A stretch of 64,000 bases of DNA from Verminephrobacter eiseniae EF01-2 (GTDB taxonomy: Bacteria > Pseudomonadota > Gammaproteobacteria > Burkholderiales > Burkholderiaceae_C): contig NC_008786.1 in NCBI RefSeq assembly GCF_000015565.1, positions 1 to 64,000 of the forward strand. The letters run 5' to 3'. Numbering within the stretch: position 1 is the first letter of the stretch; every line of letters starts with the position of its first letter. The notes under the pieces are model-generated. The model had not been told where the DNA came from. It made no database searches and saw only the letters and a list, made by a program, of their open reading frames with translations. The position numbers were made by a program, and so were the translations under genes. Below, one piece after another: positions 21,277 to 33,000 of the stretch.

Positions 21277-21282
21277 TAGAAT
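21277..21282 (+). promoter_or_regulatory. -10 element of metH
   Basis: TAGAAT about 150 bp before the metH start, with no clear -35. A start site near 21289 would place the candidate SAH riboswitch at the 5' end of the leader. Confidence 0.35.
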
Positions 21283-21285
21283 CCG

Positions 21286-21400
21286 CCCTCGCCCAAGGCG
21301 CGTTGCAGCGACAGGCCCCAGCCCGCATCGAGGCATCAGGAATGGGCCAGCGGCGGGCTTGCGGCTGCACGCCCGAGCGCAACGACGCCCGCCTGTTTTT
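21286..21400 (+). promoter_or_regulatory. Candidate SAH riboswitch in the metH leader
   Basis: The leader contains AAGGCGCGTTGCAGCGAC at the 5' side, a central ATCGAGGC, and CAACGACGCCCGCC at the 3' side. This order resembles the S-adenosylhomocysteine riboswitch of betaproteobacteria, where the first and last blocks pair (GGCG with CGCC, GTTG with CAAC) around a CGAGGC stretch. Such riboswitches turn on metH, metF and ahcY when SAH builds up. Recognised by eye; covariance-model support is lacking. Confidence 0.5.
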
Positions 21401-21429
21401 CCGGTTGCCACTGCACAGCTTTCCGTCCC

Positions 21430-24165
<2,736 letters not shown>

Positions 24166-24348
24166 TGCGATCGACCCGGGGGAGCGGCCGGCGCTTGCTG
24201 TCAAGCCAAGCCAGGCCAGGCGCCACCGGTCCCGGCACCGGAAAAACGCAAACCCCGAAAGCGCGGCCCGCCATCGATCGGCAGCAGGTTTTGGCCTCGT
24301 TGGCGCCCAACGCGCAATGCCAAGGCGCCGGGCGCGCGGCGGGCTGGC

Positions 24349-24993
24349 TCAATCAGGCCGCGCGGCCACCATGCGCATGATGGTCTGCGTGTTGAACTGG
24401 CGGCGCGCCAGCAGCGCATTCTTGTTCATGAAATCGAAGCCAAACAGCACACGGCCCGTGTACCGATTGTTCAGATAGTAAAAACTGACGGCCGCAATGC
24501 TGATGCAAAGCTGCACCGCATCGATCCCCTGACGAAACTCACCGCTGGCCACGCCGCGCTGCAAAATGCCTTCGACCATGCCGACATAGGCTTTCTGGAG
24601 CTTGCGCAGTTGCCGGTTGCCCTCGATGTGCCTGGCCTGGTGCAGGTTCTCGCTATTGACCAGCGTGATGAACGCCGGGTTTTGCAAATGGTATTTCCAG
24701 GTGAAATCGAGCAGCAGGCGCATGGCCTCGGAAGGCGCAAGCCCATCGAGACCGAGCGCCTGCTCCTGGCTGCGGATATCCATGTAGGCAGCCTCCACGA
24801 CCGCAGCAAACAACAACTCCTTGCCGCCGAAATAATGGTAGATCATCCGCTTGTTGACTCCCGAGGTCTCGGCGATCTTGTCCACCCGGGCACCGGACAG
24901 GCCGGCCTTGGCGAATTCGATGCGGGCCGCGTCCAAAATCAGTTGCCTGGTGTTGTCAGGATTGCGTGCCCGGAAAGGAAATTTTTCACCCAT
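24349..24993 (-). CDS. TetR/AcrR-family transcriptional regulator
   Basis: A 214-residue repressor type with an N-terminal HTH at about residues 15-62 (DAARIEFAKAGLSGARVDKI, then AETSGVNKRMIYHYFGGKE). The C-terminal domain is all-helical and of the kind seen in regulators with TetR_C-like ligand pockets; ligand unknown. The ATG at 24993 was chosen because the upstream frame is low-complexity. It is convergent with metH (183 bp apart) and downstream of aroB on the same strand. A target cannot be named. Confidence 0.9.
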   Translation of the reverse strand: MGEKFPFRARNPDNTRQLILDAARIEFAKAGLSGARVDKIAETSGVNKRMIYHYFGGKELLFAAVVEAAYMDIRSQEQALGLDGLAPSEAMRLLLDFTWKYHLQNPAFITLVNSENLHQARHIEGNRQLRKLQKAYVGMVEGILQRGVASGEFRQGIDAVQLCISIAAVSFYYLNNRYTGRVLFGFDFMNKNALLARRQFNTQTIMRMVAARPD

Positions 24994-25186
24994 GGTGGTC
25001 AGGTCGATTGGCGGTGGTTGGCAATGGTTGGCGCTGGGCGGAACGAGGCCACCGGGCGCAGGCGCTGATGGCAACGGTGGATCGATTATCGCTGCCAGCG
25101 CCGTTGCGCAGGCACGGCAAACACCGGCATCGGCGCGCTGACCACCCGAGGCGCCGCGCGACGGCAACGGGTGGCAGGGCCTGGCA

Positions 25187-26278
25187 TCAGCCGCAGCAGG
25201 CGTCAATCACCTGCCGCACCAGAGCGTCGGGCGCCGGGCGCGACACGGCCCGGCCCGGGCCGTCGATCAGCACGAAATGAATCTCTCCGGCTTGCGCCTT
25301 TTTATCGACGTGCATCAGCGCCAGATAACGACCTGCATTATCCGCTGCATCGACGATGGGGCCTCGGGTCGGCAAGCCGGCGCGCCCGATGATGCTCGTC
25401 AGCCGCTGCACAAACCGCGCATCCACCATGCCCAGCCGGTGCGAAAGCTCGGCGGCCATGACCATGCCTGCGGCCACCGCCTCGCCGTGCAGCCAGACAC
25501 CGTAGCCCATGCCCGCCTCGATGGCATGGCCAAAGGTGTGGCCGAAGTTCAAAACCGCGCGCAAGCCGGTTTCCTTCTCATCGCATCCCACCACTGCCGC
25601 CTTGATCTGGCAGCTACGCTGCACGACATGCGCCAGCGCCCGGCGGTCTTTGGCCAGCACCGCATCCAGAGAGCCTTCCAGCCAGTCGAGCAGCGCCATG
25701 TCGGCAATCGGGCCGTATTTGATGACCTCGGCCAAACCGGCGCTCAGTTCCCTTTTCGGCAAGGTATCCAGCGTATCCAGATCACAGATGACGAGGCGGG
25801 GCTGGTGGAACGCTCCGATCATGTTCTTGCCGAGCGGATGGTTGATCCCGGTTTTTCCACCCACCGACGAATCGACCTGGGCCAGCAAAGTGGTGGGAAT
25901 CTGCACGAACGCAATGCCGCGCATATAGCTTGCCGCCGCAAAACCGGTCAAATCACCGATGACCCCGCCGCCCAGCGCAAACAACACCGTCTTGCGGTCA
26001 CAGCCCCATTCCAGCAAGGCACTGAAGATGCGGTTCAAGGAATCCCAATTCTTGTACTCCTCGCCATCCGGCAGCTCCACCACATGGACCCGTGGATAAA
26101 CCGTCGCCAAGAAACCGCTCCACCCCTTCAGATAAAGGCGTGCCAGCGTCGCATTGGTGACCACCACGGCACTGGTCGCCCGAATATCCGCCAGGCGCGC
26201 TATTCCATCCGGAAGAAACCCCGATCCAATCAGAATGCTGTAACTGCGATCACCCAGATCGATATCGACGGAGTGCAT
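25187..26278 (-). CDS. aroB: 3-dehydroquinate synthase
   Basis: AroB converts DAHP to 3-dehydroquinate using NAD and a divalent metal. The 363-residue product has GGGVIGDLTGFAA, the IPTTLLAQVDSSVGGKTGIN block, KYGPIAD and the metal ligands in NFGHTFGHAIE. The start MHSVDIDLGDRSY is the usual family N-terminus; ATG 26308 and TTG 26320 are alternatives. It is the last clear member of the pil-aro gene set on the minus strand, separated from pilQ by a lipoprotein gene instead of aroK. Confidence 0.96.
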   Translation of the reverse strand: MHSVDIDLGDRSYSILIGSGFLPDGIARLADIRATSAVVVTNATLARLYLKGWSGFLATVYPRVHVVELPDGEEYKNWDSLNRIFSALLEWGCDRKTVLFALGGGVIGDLTGFAAASYMRGIAFVQIPTTLLAQVDSSVGGKTGINHPLGKNMIGAFHQPRLVICDLDTLDTLPKRELSAGLAEVIKYGPIADMALLDWLEGSLDAVLAKDRRALAHVVQRSCQIKAAVVGCDEKETGLRAVLNFGHTFGHAIEAGMGYGVWLHGEAVAAGMVMAAELSHRLGMVDARFVQRLTSIIGRAGLPTRGPIVDAADNAGRYLALMHVDKKAQAGEIHFVLIDGPGRAVSRPAPDALVRQVIDACCG

Positions 26279-26391
26279 CGGGAATGAAAGATCGGGCGGG
26301 CGGGCCATGGTGCGAGGCAATGGCCAATCCGGGGGGATGGGCCATTGGGATATGGGTGCTAACGTGCTGCTCCTGATGCTGGCGTCGTTGG

Positions 26392-27594
26392 TTACGGTGT
26401 CCTGCAGTTTTTACCAGTATCATCAGCATCATTAGTTGGTTGACCAGGACGGATAGTGTTCTTGATGGTCAGACGCACCGTCTGTTTCAGCAAATTGACA
26501 TCATAGATATCGATTGGTATGGTTCTATTCTCTGGTACACAGCGACGCTTCGTTACGGTGAGTGTGTAGGGTGCCGCGTTTGTGGTATGTACCTCGATAT
26601 ATTCTTGGTCATCCAAACTGATCATTGCAGTATAGTTCGGTTTACCACCAGTGATCAAATATTTGATGGAAGAAGTACTATCCTCATTGATCTCATAGCT
26701 ATCAGGCTCCACATCGATCACGTCGGTATTTACCGTCACCTTAGGAGCAGACTTGATAGTCTGACCTTTGCTGTCCGTAACAATAATGTTAGCGCTTCCG
26801 ATAGCATGCAGATTCACGGTGATCGTCGAACCTGCAATGCTCGCCGTGGCTACGTCTTGGTTGGTGGAGACCACGGTATAGGGAGGCGTGCCGCCAGAAA
26901 CGATCATCGTGCGGCTTGTCGTCCTAAGACTGCTGGTTATCTCTGTCGGGTCGACAGTCAGCGGCGGAGAGGTTTGCACACTGGCAGTGACCGTGACAGT
27001 GATGGCCGGACAAGATGCTCCGGTGGCATCGAGTACCGTGACAATGGATGTGGCGGTTGCGGTCAGGTCCTTGGCGGTGACGGTGGCGGTGGAGCCGGAA
27101 ATGCTGGCAGTGACAGCGCCGGCATTCGCGTTATTTATCGTGTAGGGAGCAATCCCCCCCATGATCGTGAACTTCCGGGATTCATTGGGAACCAGACTGA
27201 TCGTCACGCCAGAGCTACAGGTCATCGGTATCACCTTGGTAGCCCCCTTGATGACCACCTGCTGGACAGGCAAACTGCTGTCATAAACGGTGATCTCACC
27301 ATCCCCTCCTGCGCCACGGGCACGGAACATCAAAACACCATCGTCATCCACATAGGTTTCCAGGCCCTGAACGTTGTTGAAGACACCATAAGGCATGGTC
27401 CCGCCACGCACCTCAGTGAGGTCAGACCAACCGCCTCCTGCGTAGGCGATGAGACTGCCAATGGGAGCCTTCAGTCTCAGTTTGGCAATCGGGCCGACGG
27501 GATCGCCATTATTGGCACCGCCACAGGACATCAGCAGCAAAGCGGCAAGCGAAACGGCAGAAATTGCCACCGAGGTTTTGAAGATGTTTTTCAT
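26392..27594 (-). CDS. Lipoprotein with repeated Ig-like domains, between pilQ and aroB
   Basis: A 400-residue predicted lipoprotein: signal peptide MKNIFKTSVAISAVSLAALL with lipobox LMSC. After it come at least three repeats of about 90 residues, each starting with a GGxxPYT motif (GGIAPYTINNANAG, GGTPPYTVVSTNQD, GGKPNYTAMISLDD) and rich in Thr, Val and Ser. This is the pattern of bacterial Ig-like beta-sandwich domains. Base composition is visibly less GC-rich than in the flanking genes. It starts 25 bp after the pilQ stop, in the slot where relatives carry aroK. A surface or pilus-associated role is inferred from position and repeats only. Confidence 0.7.
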   Translation of the reverse strand: MKNIFKTSVAISAVSLAALLLMSCGGANNGDPVGPIAKLRLKAPIGSLIAYAGGGWSDLTEVRGGTMPYGVFNNVQGLETYVDDDGVLMFRARGAGGDGEITVYDSSLPVQQVVIKGATKVIPMTCSSGVTISLVPNESRKFTIMGGIAPYTINNANAGAVTASISGSTATVTAKDLTATATSIVTVLDATGASCPAITVTVTASVQTSPPLTVDPTEITSSLRTTSRTMIVSGGTPPYTVVSTNQDVATASIAGSTITVNLHAIGSANIIVTDSKGQTIKSAPKVTVNTDVIDVEPDSYEINEDSTSSIKYLITGGKPNYTAMISLDDQEYIEVHTTNAAPYTLTVTKRRCVPENRTIPIDIYDVNLLKQTVRLTIKNTIRPGQPTNDADDTGKNCRTP

Positions 27595-27619
27595 GATGGT
27601 CTGTGTGCAGTTGGAGCAA

Positions 27620-29758
27620 TTACCTCTTCGGACCGCTGTCCGCAATCACCTTGGGCGTGATGAATATCAGCATTTCGCGTTTCGTCGTCTCTTTAGTCTT
27701 GCTCTTGAAAAGATTGCCGACCACCGGGACATCGCCCAGGAACGGGATTTTGTTTTCCTGGCTCGTTTCTTCCATCTCGAAAATGCCGCCAATCACCACC
27801 GTTCCGCCGTTCTCGATCAGGATCTGTGTTTTGATGTGCTTGGTATCGATGGCAACACCTTGGGATGTGGTTTCACCACGGCTGTCCTTGCTCACGTCCA
27901 GATCCAGAATGATGTTGCCTTCCGGGGTGATTTGCGGAGAGACCTCGAGTTTCAGCACCGCTTTCTTGAAAGCCAGCGTGGTCGCCCCGTTGGGGGCGGT
28001 GACGGCATAGGGGTATTCCGTTCCTTGCTCGATCAATGCCTTGGTCTGATCCGCCGTGATGATGCGCGGGCTCGACACGATGCGCCCCTTGCCATCGGCC
28101 TCCATCGCCGACAGCTCCAGCGTCAGGAATTTGTTCGTCGCAGCGTTGAAGATCGAAAGCGCAAAGGAGCCGACCGTATTCACGCTCGAAAGACTGGCGG
28201 GAAGGTTGACGAAATTTCCACCGGTATCGGGAGCAGTGGATCCGTTTGCACCACTGGCCTTGACCGCATCGCTGTACGAGGTGCCATAGGCAACACGTTT
28301 GTTGCCACCGATTCCGTAGCCACCGGTTCCCTTCCGGCTCGCACTCAAATCCGTTGAACCCAGACGCACACCCAGCGAACGGCCAAACGAATCACGGGCT
28401 TCGACGATGCGCGCCTCGATCATCACCTGACGGACTGCGACATCCAGGCGCGCCAACAGTTGCCGAACCTCCTCCTGCTTGCTGGCGGTATCCGTGACGA
28501 ACAACTGGTTGGTCCGGGGCTCGGCAATCGCACTCCCGCGCTCCGAGAGAAAGCGGGTGGATGAGCCGCCGGCACCACCGCTGGCATTGAGTTGGGTGAG
28601 AATATCGGAAGCCTTGGCGTAATTGAGTTGATAGGCCTGGGTTCTCAAAGGTTCGAGCCGCTGTATCGCCTGGGCCACTTCAAAATCCTTTCGGGTGCGG
28701 GCATCGATTTCGTCCTTGGGCGCCACCCACAGCACCGAGCCCGCTTTGCGCATGCCCAAGCCCCTGGCATCGAGGATGATCTGCAGGGCTTGGTCCCAAG
28801 GCACGTCCTTGAGCCGCAGGGTCAAAGACCCGGTCACGGTGTCCGAGGTCACGATATTGAAATTCGTGAAATCAGCGATCACCTGCAGCAACGACCTGAC
28901 TTCGATATTCTGGAAGTTCAACGAAAGTTTCTCGCCAGAATACCCCGGGCCTTGCGTGAGCTTGCTCTGATCGATTTTCTTTTGGCGGATCTCCACCACG
29001 AATTGGTTGTCACTCTGATAGGCGCTGTGCTCCCAATCGCCGCTGGATTCGATCAGCATGCGGACGCGCTCGCCGGTTTGCGTCGTGGTCACGGTCTGCA
29101 CCGGGGTGCCGAAATCGGTCACATCCAGCCGCCGGCGCAAGCCTTCGGGCAGCGATGTGCGCATGAATTCGACGGCAATGCCTTTGGCTTGCTGCTGAAG
29201 ATCGACGCCGGCCTGGCTGTTGGCCAGCGTCACGATCACCCGGCCGGAACCATCGGTGCCACGGCGAAAATCGATATCCTTCAGCGGCAATATGTCGCTG
29301 TTTTGATTTTCAGCAAATGGCACCACCGGAGCGGCCGCCACCGGGGCGGCTCCGGCCACGGGAGCCAATGACAGGATGAGCGTCTTGCCCTGAACATCCA
29401 CATGATAGGATGTCGGCGACTTCAGGTTCAGCACCACGCGCGAGCGCTCACTGGCTTGAACGATGTTGATGGATTTCAAATTGCCAAGATTCACCGTGTG
29501 CGCCGATTTTCCCGAGGCGTTGGTCACGCCCGGAAAATCAAGCGCAATGCGTGCCGGCGATTGTATCGTAAACCCCGTGGGCGGCGCCGTCAAAGCGTCG
29601 GTGAAGTCTATTTTCAGGATTTCGACCCCACCCTGCACGCTACCGGCAATCGCGCTGATTGCGCCTTGTGCCACCGCGGTCAGGGACAGGAACGCCAGCG
29701 TGATGCCGATGGCGGCGGGACGGCAGAAGTTCATGGACAAGCTACTGATATGTTTCAT
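27620..29758 (-). CDS. pilQ: Type IV pilus secretin PilQ
   Basis: PilQ forms the outer-membrane channel for the type IV pilus. The 712-residue product has a signal peptide (ending TAVAQG), AMIN-type domains (about 30-250), secretin N0/N1 domains (LNFQNIEVRSLLQVIADFTNFNIV near 290) and the C-terminal secretin domain with IEQGTEYPY and a GGIFEMEET block near the end. The start at 29758 overlaps the pilP stop as ATGA, giving a better N-terminus than 29803. Last pil gene of the operon. Confidence 0.96.
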   Translation of the reverse strand: MKHISSLSMNFCRPAAIGITLAFLSLTAVAQGAISAIAGSVQGGVEILKIDFTDALTAPPTGFTIQSPARIALDFPGVTNASGKSAHTVNLGNLKSINIVQASERSRVVLNLKSPTSYHVDVQGKTLILSLAPVAGAAPVAAAPVVPFAENQNSDILPLKDIDFRRGTDGSGRVIVTLANSQAGVDLQQQAKGIAVEFMRTSLPEGLRRRLDVTDFGTPVQTVTTTQTGERVRMLIESSGDWEHSAYQSDNQFVVEIRQKKIDQSKLTQGPGYSGEKLSLNFQNIEVRSLLQVIADFTNFNIVTSDTVTGSLTLRLKDVPWDQALQIILDARGLGMRKAGSVLWVAPKDEIDARTRKDFEVAQAIQRLEPLRTQAYQLNYAKASDILTQLNASGGAGGSSTRFLSERGSAIAEPRTNQLFVTDTASKQEEVRQLLARLDVAVRQVMIEARIVEARDSFGRSLGVRLGSTDLSASRKGTGGYGIGGNKRVAYGTSYSDAVKASGANGSTAPDTGGNFVNLPASLSSVNTVGSFALSIFNAATNKFLTLELSAMEADGKGRIVSSPRIITADQTKALIEQGTEYPYAVTAPNGATTLAFKKAVLKLEVSPQITPEGNIILDLDVSKDSRGETTSQGVAIDTKHIKTQILIENGGTVVIGGIFEMEETSQENKIPFLGDVPVVGNLFKSKTKETTKREMLIFITPKVIADSGPKR

Positions 29759-30297
29759 TTTTTTCCCTCTTGCAGATCGAGCGATGCCATGCGTTCTACC
29801 CAATCTCCGGCTGCATCCTGTGCTATCTCGCGCAATTGAATCGAGTTTTCGGTGATCTGGACGACTTTCCCATAGTTCTGCCCAAGATAATTGCCCACAT
29901 GAACCTGATAAATCAGATTCTCAACCCGCAGCAAGGCGGTCGGAGTTCCCGTTTTGTTCAGGCTGCCAACCATGGCCATGGTGTCCAACGGAAATGCCTC
30001 CAAAGGCTCTTTGCGCCGCGCCAGCTCGGGGGCCAGCAGCGCTGCATTTTCCGCCGCATGTGTGGTGTCGCCGTCCGAGCCCCGTGTCAGTTTCAATGGA
30101 TCGAACGGATCCATGACCCCGTCCTGGGTATAAAGCTCTGGAATGAACTTTTTCGGCTCGCTCAAAGGTGTGACACCGGCGCGGGTGTTGGCGCGCTGCT
30201 CGATGATCCATTGGCGCAATTCATCCTCGCCGCCGGGAGAACAAGCCGTCAGCACCACCGGCAGCGTCAGCAGCAGCGGAATGCGAAAATCCTTCAT
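29755..30297 (-). CDS. pilP: Type IV pilus lipoprotein PilP
   Basis: PilP is an inner-membrane lipoprotein that links PilN/PilO to PilQ. The 180-residue product has a signal peptide with lipobox LTAC, a disordered linker, then the PilP beta-domain (VHVGNYLGQNYGKVVQITE near 130, then a QDAAGDWVER stretch). Its start overlaps the pilO stop (TGATG) and its stop overlaps the pilQ start (ATGA), so translation is probably coupled. Confidence 0.95.
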   Translation of the reverse strand: MKDFRIPLLLTLPVVLTACSPGGEDELRQWIIEQRANTRAGVTPLSEPKKFIPELYTQDGVMDPFDPLKLTRGSDGDTTHAAENAALLAPELARRKEPLEAFPLDTMAMVGSLNKTGTPTALLRVENLIYQVHVGNYLGQNYGKVVQITENSIQLREIAQDAAGDWVERMASLDLQEGKK

Positions 30298-30968
30298 CAC
30301 TTTGCCCCTCCCGCCTTCTTTTGCGCCTGGACTTCTTCGGGATCCAGATATCTGAAGGTGCGCGCCGTTGCGTCCAGCGTCAGCATATTGGCTCCGCGCG
30401 CTCCGGTCGGCGCGATGGCGATGTTGTTCAGCGTCACGATGCGGGAAAGATGCGCTATGTCGGCGGCGAACGCGCCAATATCATGGTACTTGCCGGAGAC
30501 CCGGATGGCTATGGGCAATTCGGCATAGTAATTCTTTGCCACCACCTGGCCTGGTTTGAAGAGTTCAAACTGCAGGCTCCTGCCCAGGCCGGCCTGATTG
30601 ATGTCGGAGAGCAATGCGGCCATTTCAGCCTTGCTGGGCAGTTGTTTTTCCAACTGGATGACGTATTGCTGGATCTGTTCCCTTTGCTTTTTCAGGACAT
30701 CCAGATTCACGGCCTTGACGAGCTTCTGGCGATACCCGTCACGCAATGCGGTTTCCTTGCTGCGTGCCTCCTCCAGTTCCGTCTCGTAGTCCTTCAAGAA
30801 GATGAACCATGAGGCCACGGCAACGGCCGCCATCACGGCCAGGTAAAGAAATATCTTGGGGACGGTGGGCCACAGGGATGGGTCTTTGTTGTCCAGATTT
30901 TTGAATTGCCCCAGAATGACCGCCATCCGTTCGGCCAAATCGATCGAATTTTGTTTTTTGCTCGCCAT
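30297..30968 (-). CDS. pilO: Type IV pilus assembly protein PilO
   Basis: PilO pairs with PilN in the inner-membrane alignment complex. The 223-residue product has a short cytoplasmic N-terminus, one transmembrane segment (FLYLAVMAAVAVASWFIFL, about 40-58), a coiled-coil (about 60-110) and a ferredoxin-like periplasmic domain containing NYYAELPIAIRVSGKYHDIG. It sits 1 bp after pilN and overlaps pilP. Confidence 0.95.
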   Translation of the reverse strand: MASKKQNSIDLAERMAVILGQFKNLDNKDPSLWPTVPKIFLYLAVMAAVAVASWFIFLKDYETELEEARSKETALRDGYRQKLVKAVNLDVLKKQREQIQQYVIQLEKQLPSKAEMAALLSDINQAGLGRSLQFELFKPGQVVAKNYYAELPIAIRVSGKYHDIGAFAADIAHLSRIVTLNNIAIAPTGARGANMLTLDATARTFRYLDPEEVQAQKKAGGAK

Positions 30969-30969
30969 C

Positions 30970-31593
30970 TCACTTTCCTCCAGGCGCAGCAGCGTTGGCA
31001 GCAGCTATCGTTTTTTCGGCATCGCTGGCCCGAACCAGTTGGAACCTGAGGTTGAATGAAGACGCCGGGCGCGGGTTGCGCTGGTTCTGGACCGCAGCGA
31101 AATTGCTGCCCGCGACGATTTCGGCCAACTCGGGCTTGGTCAACCAAGGGGTGTTGTCGGCGAGATTGCGCAGCAGTTCGGAAACCTGCTCATTCGAATA
31201 AGTCACGCCCTGCATCGTGATGGTCTGCTCCGCTTGTCTGATGCCGGTGATGAACATTCCGTCCGGCAATTGTTTGACCAGTTCGGCCAGCAAATGGACT
31301 GGCAAGTTTCTGTCCGACTGAAGATCTTCCACCGCCTTTTGTCTGGCACGCAGCGCAGATATCTCGTCTTCGATGGAGGCGATTTCCTTGATCTGTCCTT
31401 CCAGAACCTGGGTTTCCTTCTGGAGGAAGGCATTCCTGTCCAGTTGATCCGTGATCAGCATCTGGAACCCCCAGTAAATGGCGCCGGCGATCGCCAGGCC
31501 GAGAAGAGCCGACGCAAGCGTGGCGGCCTGAAAGGCCTCTTTGCGGCGTTTACGGGCTTCCTCCCGGTGGGGTAGCAAGTTGATCAGGATCAC
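30970..31593 (-). CDS. pilN: Type IV pilus assembly protein PilN
   Basis: PilN binds PilM through the N-terminal motif INLLPHRE (here residues 4-11) and forms a heterodimer with PilO. The 207-residue product has one transmembrane segment near 30-50, then a coiled-coil and a compact periplasmic domain. The GTG at 31593 overlaps the pilM stop (GTGA) and gives the family start VILINLLPH; the longer frame to 31623 would overlap pilM more. Confidence 0.95.
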   Translation of the reverse strand: MILINLLPHREEARKRRKEAFQAATLASALLGLAIAGAIYWGFQMLITDQLDRNAFLQKETQVLEGQIKEIASIEDEISALRARQKAVEDLQSDRNLPVHLLAELVKQLPDGMFITGIRQAEQTITMQGVTYSNEQVSELLRNLADNTPWLTKPELAEIVAGSNFAAVQNQRNPRPASSFNLRFQLVRASDAEKTIAAANAAAPGGK

Positions 31594-32660
31594 TGCAGGA
31601 ACCTCCGCATCGCCAGACCGCAAGAGGTCAAATAGGTGGGCGCTTCACGCGCCATTTTTTGCATTCGGACGGCATTTCCGATCTCCATGCCGTCAAACGG
31701 GTTGACTGTGTTGCAAACGAAACCGGTGTGTTGGGTCACTGCTTCGGTCAGTCCGGGCAAGGGTGCCGATCCCCCTGCCAGCAGGATGTGGTCTACGCGG
31801 TTGTGCGGGGTGCTGGTAAAAAAGAACTGCAACGCCCGGCCAATTTCTTGCGCCATGCTGTCGACGAACAGGTGCAGCACGGCCGATTGATAATCTTCGG
31901 GCAGTTCTCCGCTGCGCTTCTTGCTTTCGGCTTCTTCCATCGAGAAACCGTACTGGCGCATGATCAGTTGCGTCAGTTGCGCGCCGCCGAAGGCCTGATC
32001 CCGGTCATAAAGGGCTTCATCGTTGCTCAGGACCTGCATGCTGGTGGTCAAGGCGCCGATCTCGAAAAGCGCCACTACGGCATCGACACCCTGGTTGGGC
32101 AGGGCTTGTATCAATCGCCCGGCGGCCATGCGCGCGGCATGGGATTCGATGTCGATGACGACGGCCTTCAGGCCCGCCGCCTCGGCCAGCCCTTGCCGGT
32201 CCTGGACTTTTTCACGCCGCGAAGCCGCAATCAGCACCTCGACATCGTCAGCCGCCGTCTTACTCGGCCCGACTACGCAAAAGTCCAGACTCACTTCATC
32301 CAGCGAGAACGGGATGTACTGGTTGGCTTCGGATTCGACCTGGATCTCCAGCTCTTGCTCGGTCATCCCCCCGGGCAGGGTGATCCTTTTGGTGATCACG
32401 GCGGAAGGCGGCAGTGCCAGGGCGACGTTTTTCGTCTTCGCTCCGCTCTTTTTGATGAGCCGGCGCAGCGCATCGGCGACCTCGTCGAATTTTTCGACGT
32501 TGCCATCGGTGATCCAGCCACGTTCGAGCAACTCGATGGCGCAACGCTCCAGGACCAGACTGCCCGCTTTGTCGCGCCCCAACTCCACCAGTTTGACGCT
32601 GGAGGAACTGATGTCGATTCCCAGCAGCGGAGCAGACTGGCGACCGAACAAGGACCCCAT
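31590..32660 (-). CDS. pilM: Type IV pilus actin-like protein PilM
   Basis: PilM is a cytoplasmic actin/FtsA-fold ATPase that recruits PilN. The 356-residue product has the nucleotide-binding phosphate-1 motif LLGIDISSSSVKLVEL near 14, and the C-terminal LLAGGSAPLPGL motif near 296 (phosphate-2/adenosine region). The ATG at 32660 (MGSLFGRQSAPLL) is preferred over the upstream open frame. First gene of the pilMNOPQ operon; divergent from mrcA. Confidence 0.96.
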   Translation of the reverse strand: MGSLFGRQSAPLLGIDISSSSVKLVELGRDKAGSLVLERCAIELLERGWITDGNVEKFDEVADALRRLIKKSGAKTKNVALALPPSAVITKRITLPGGMTEQELEIQVESEANQYIPFSLDEVSLDFCVVGPSKTAADDVEVLIAASRREKVQDRQGLAEAAGLKAVVIDIESHAARMAAGRLIQALPNQGVDAVVALFEIGALTTSMQVLSNDEALYDRDQAFGGAQLTQLIMRQYGFSMEEAESKKRSGELPEDYQSAVLHLFVDSMAQEIGRALQFFFTSTPHNRVDHILLAGGSAPLPGLTEAVTQHTGFVCNTVNPFDGMEIGNAVRMQKMAREAPTYLTSCGLAMRRFLQ

Positions 32661-32936
32661 TGAGATCAAGATTGCTCCCCTGTATGTGTAACTTGCGGAT
32701 AGCCCGATGTGGGGCGGAAAGGGCTGATACCAATCGCCCAAACGTGTAACCAAACCTCACGCTTCACATGAATGCTATCAGCAAGAGGGTTCTATCGTAA
32801 AGACTTTTTCCGTTGTCCGGTCTGCCGAGCGTTGCAAAAAGCAAACGAAATTTTTCTACACTTGCAACACTGCTGGACCGGTGTGGCGCGCCTCTCGGCG
32901 GCGGTGCTCGGCGGCGGCGCTGCGCGCAGGATGCGG

Positions 32937-32960
32937 CCTGCCCCGGCAAGCCCGGGCAGG
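32937..32960 (+). terminator. Hairpin followed by a T-run in front of mrcA
   Basis: CCTGCCC (32937-32943) pairs with GGGCAGG (32954-32960) with more pairs inside and a CAAG loop. It is followed by TGTTTTTTAT. It looks like an intrinsic terminator, yet no plus-strand gene lies upstream. The T-run merges into the TATAAT at 32968, so it may simply be promoter-proximal structure or a barrier to read-through. Confidence 0.4.
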
Positions 32961-32967
32961 TGTTTTT

Positions 32968-32973
32968 TATAAT
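32968..32973 (+). promoter_or_regulatory. Perfect -10 (TATAAT) of mrcA
   Basis: Consensus TATAAT 27 bp before the mrcA ATG; the region where a -35 should be is GC-rich and has no TTGACA-like match. The leader would be very short. Confidence 0.5.
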
Positions 32974-33000
32974 GCGCGACCCCCAGCCCGCCGGAGCAAC

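Larger units (their letters stand above)
32661..33000. other. Divergent pilM-mrcA intergenic region
   Basis: A 340-bp gap with no gene recognised. It must carry the pilMNOPQ promoter on the minus side and the mrcA promoter on the plus side. The mrcA side has a perfect TATAAT at 32968-32973 and a strong hairpin at 32937-32960. Confidence 0.6.
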
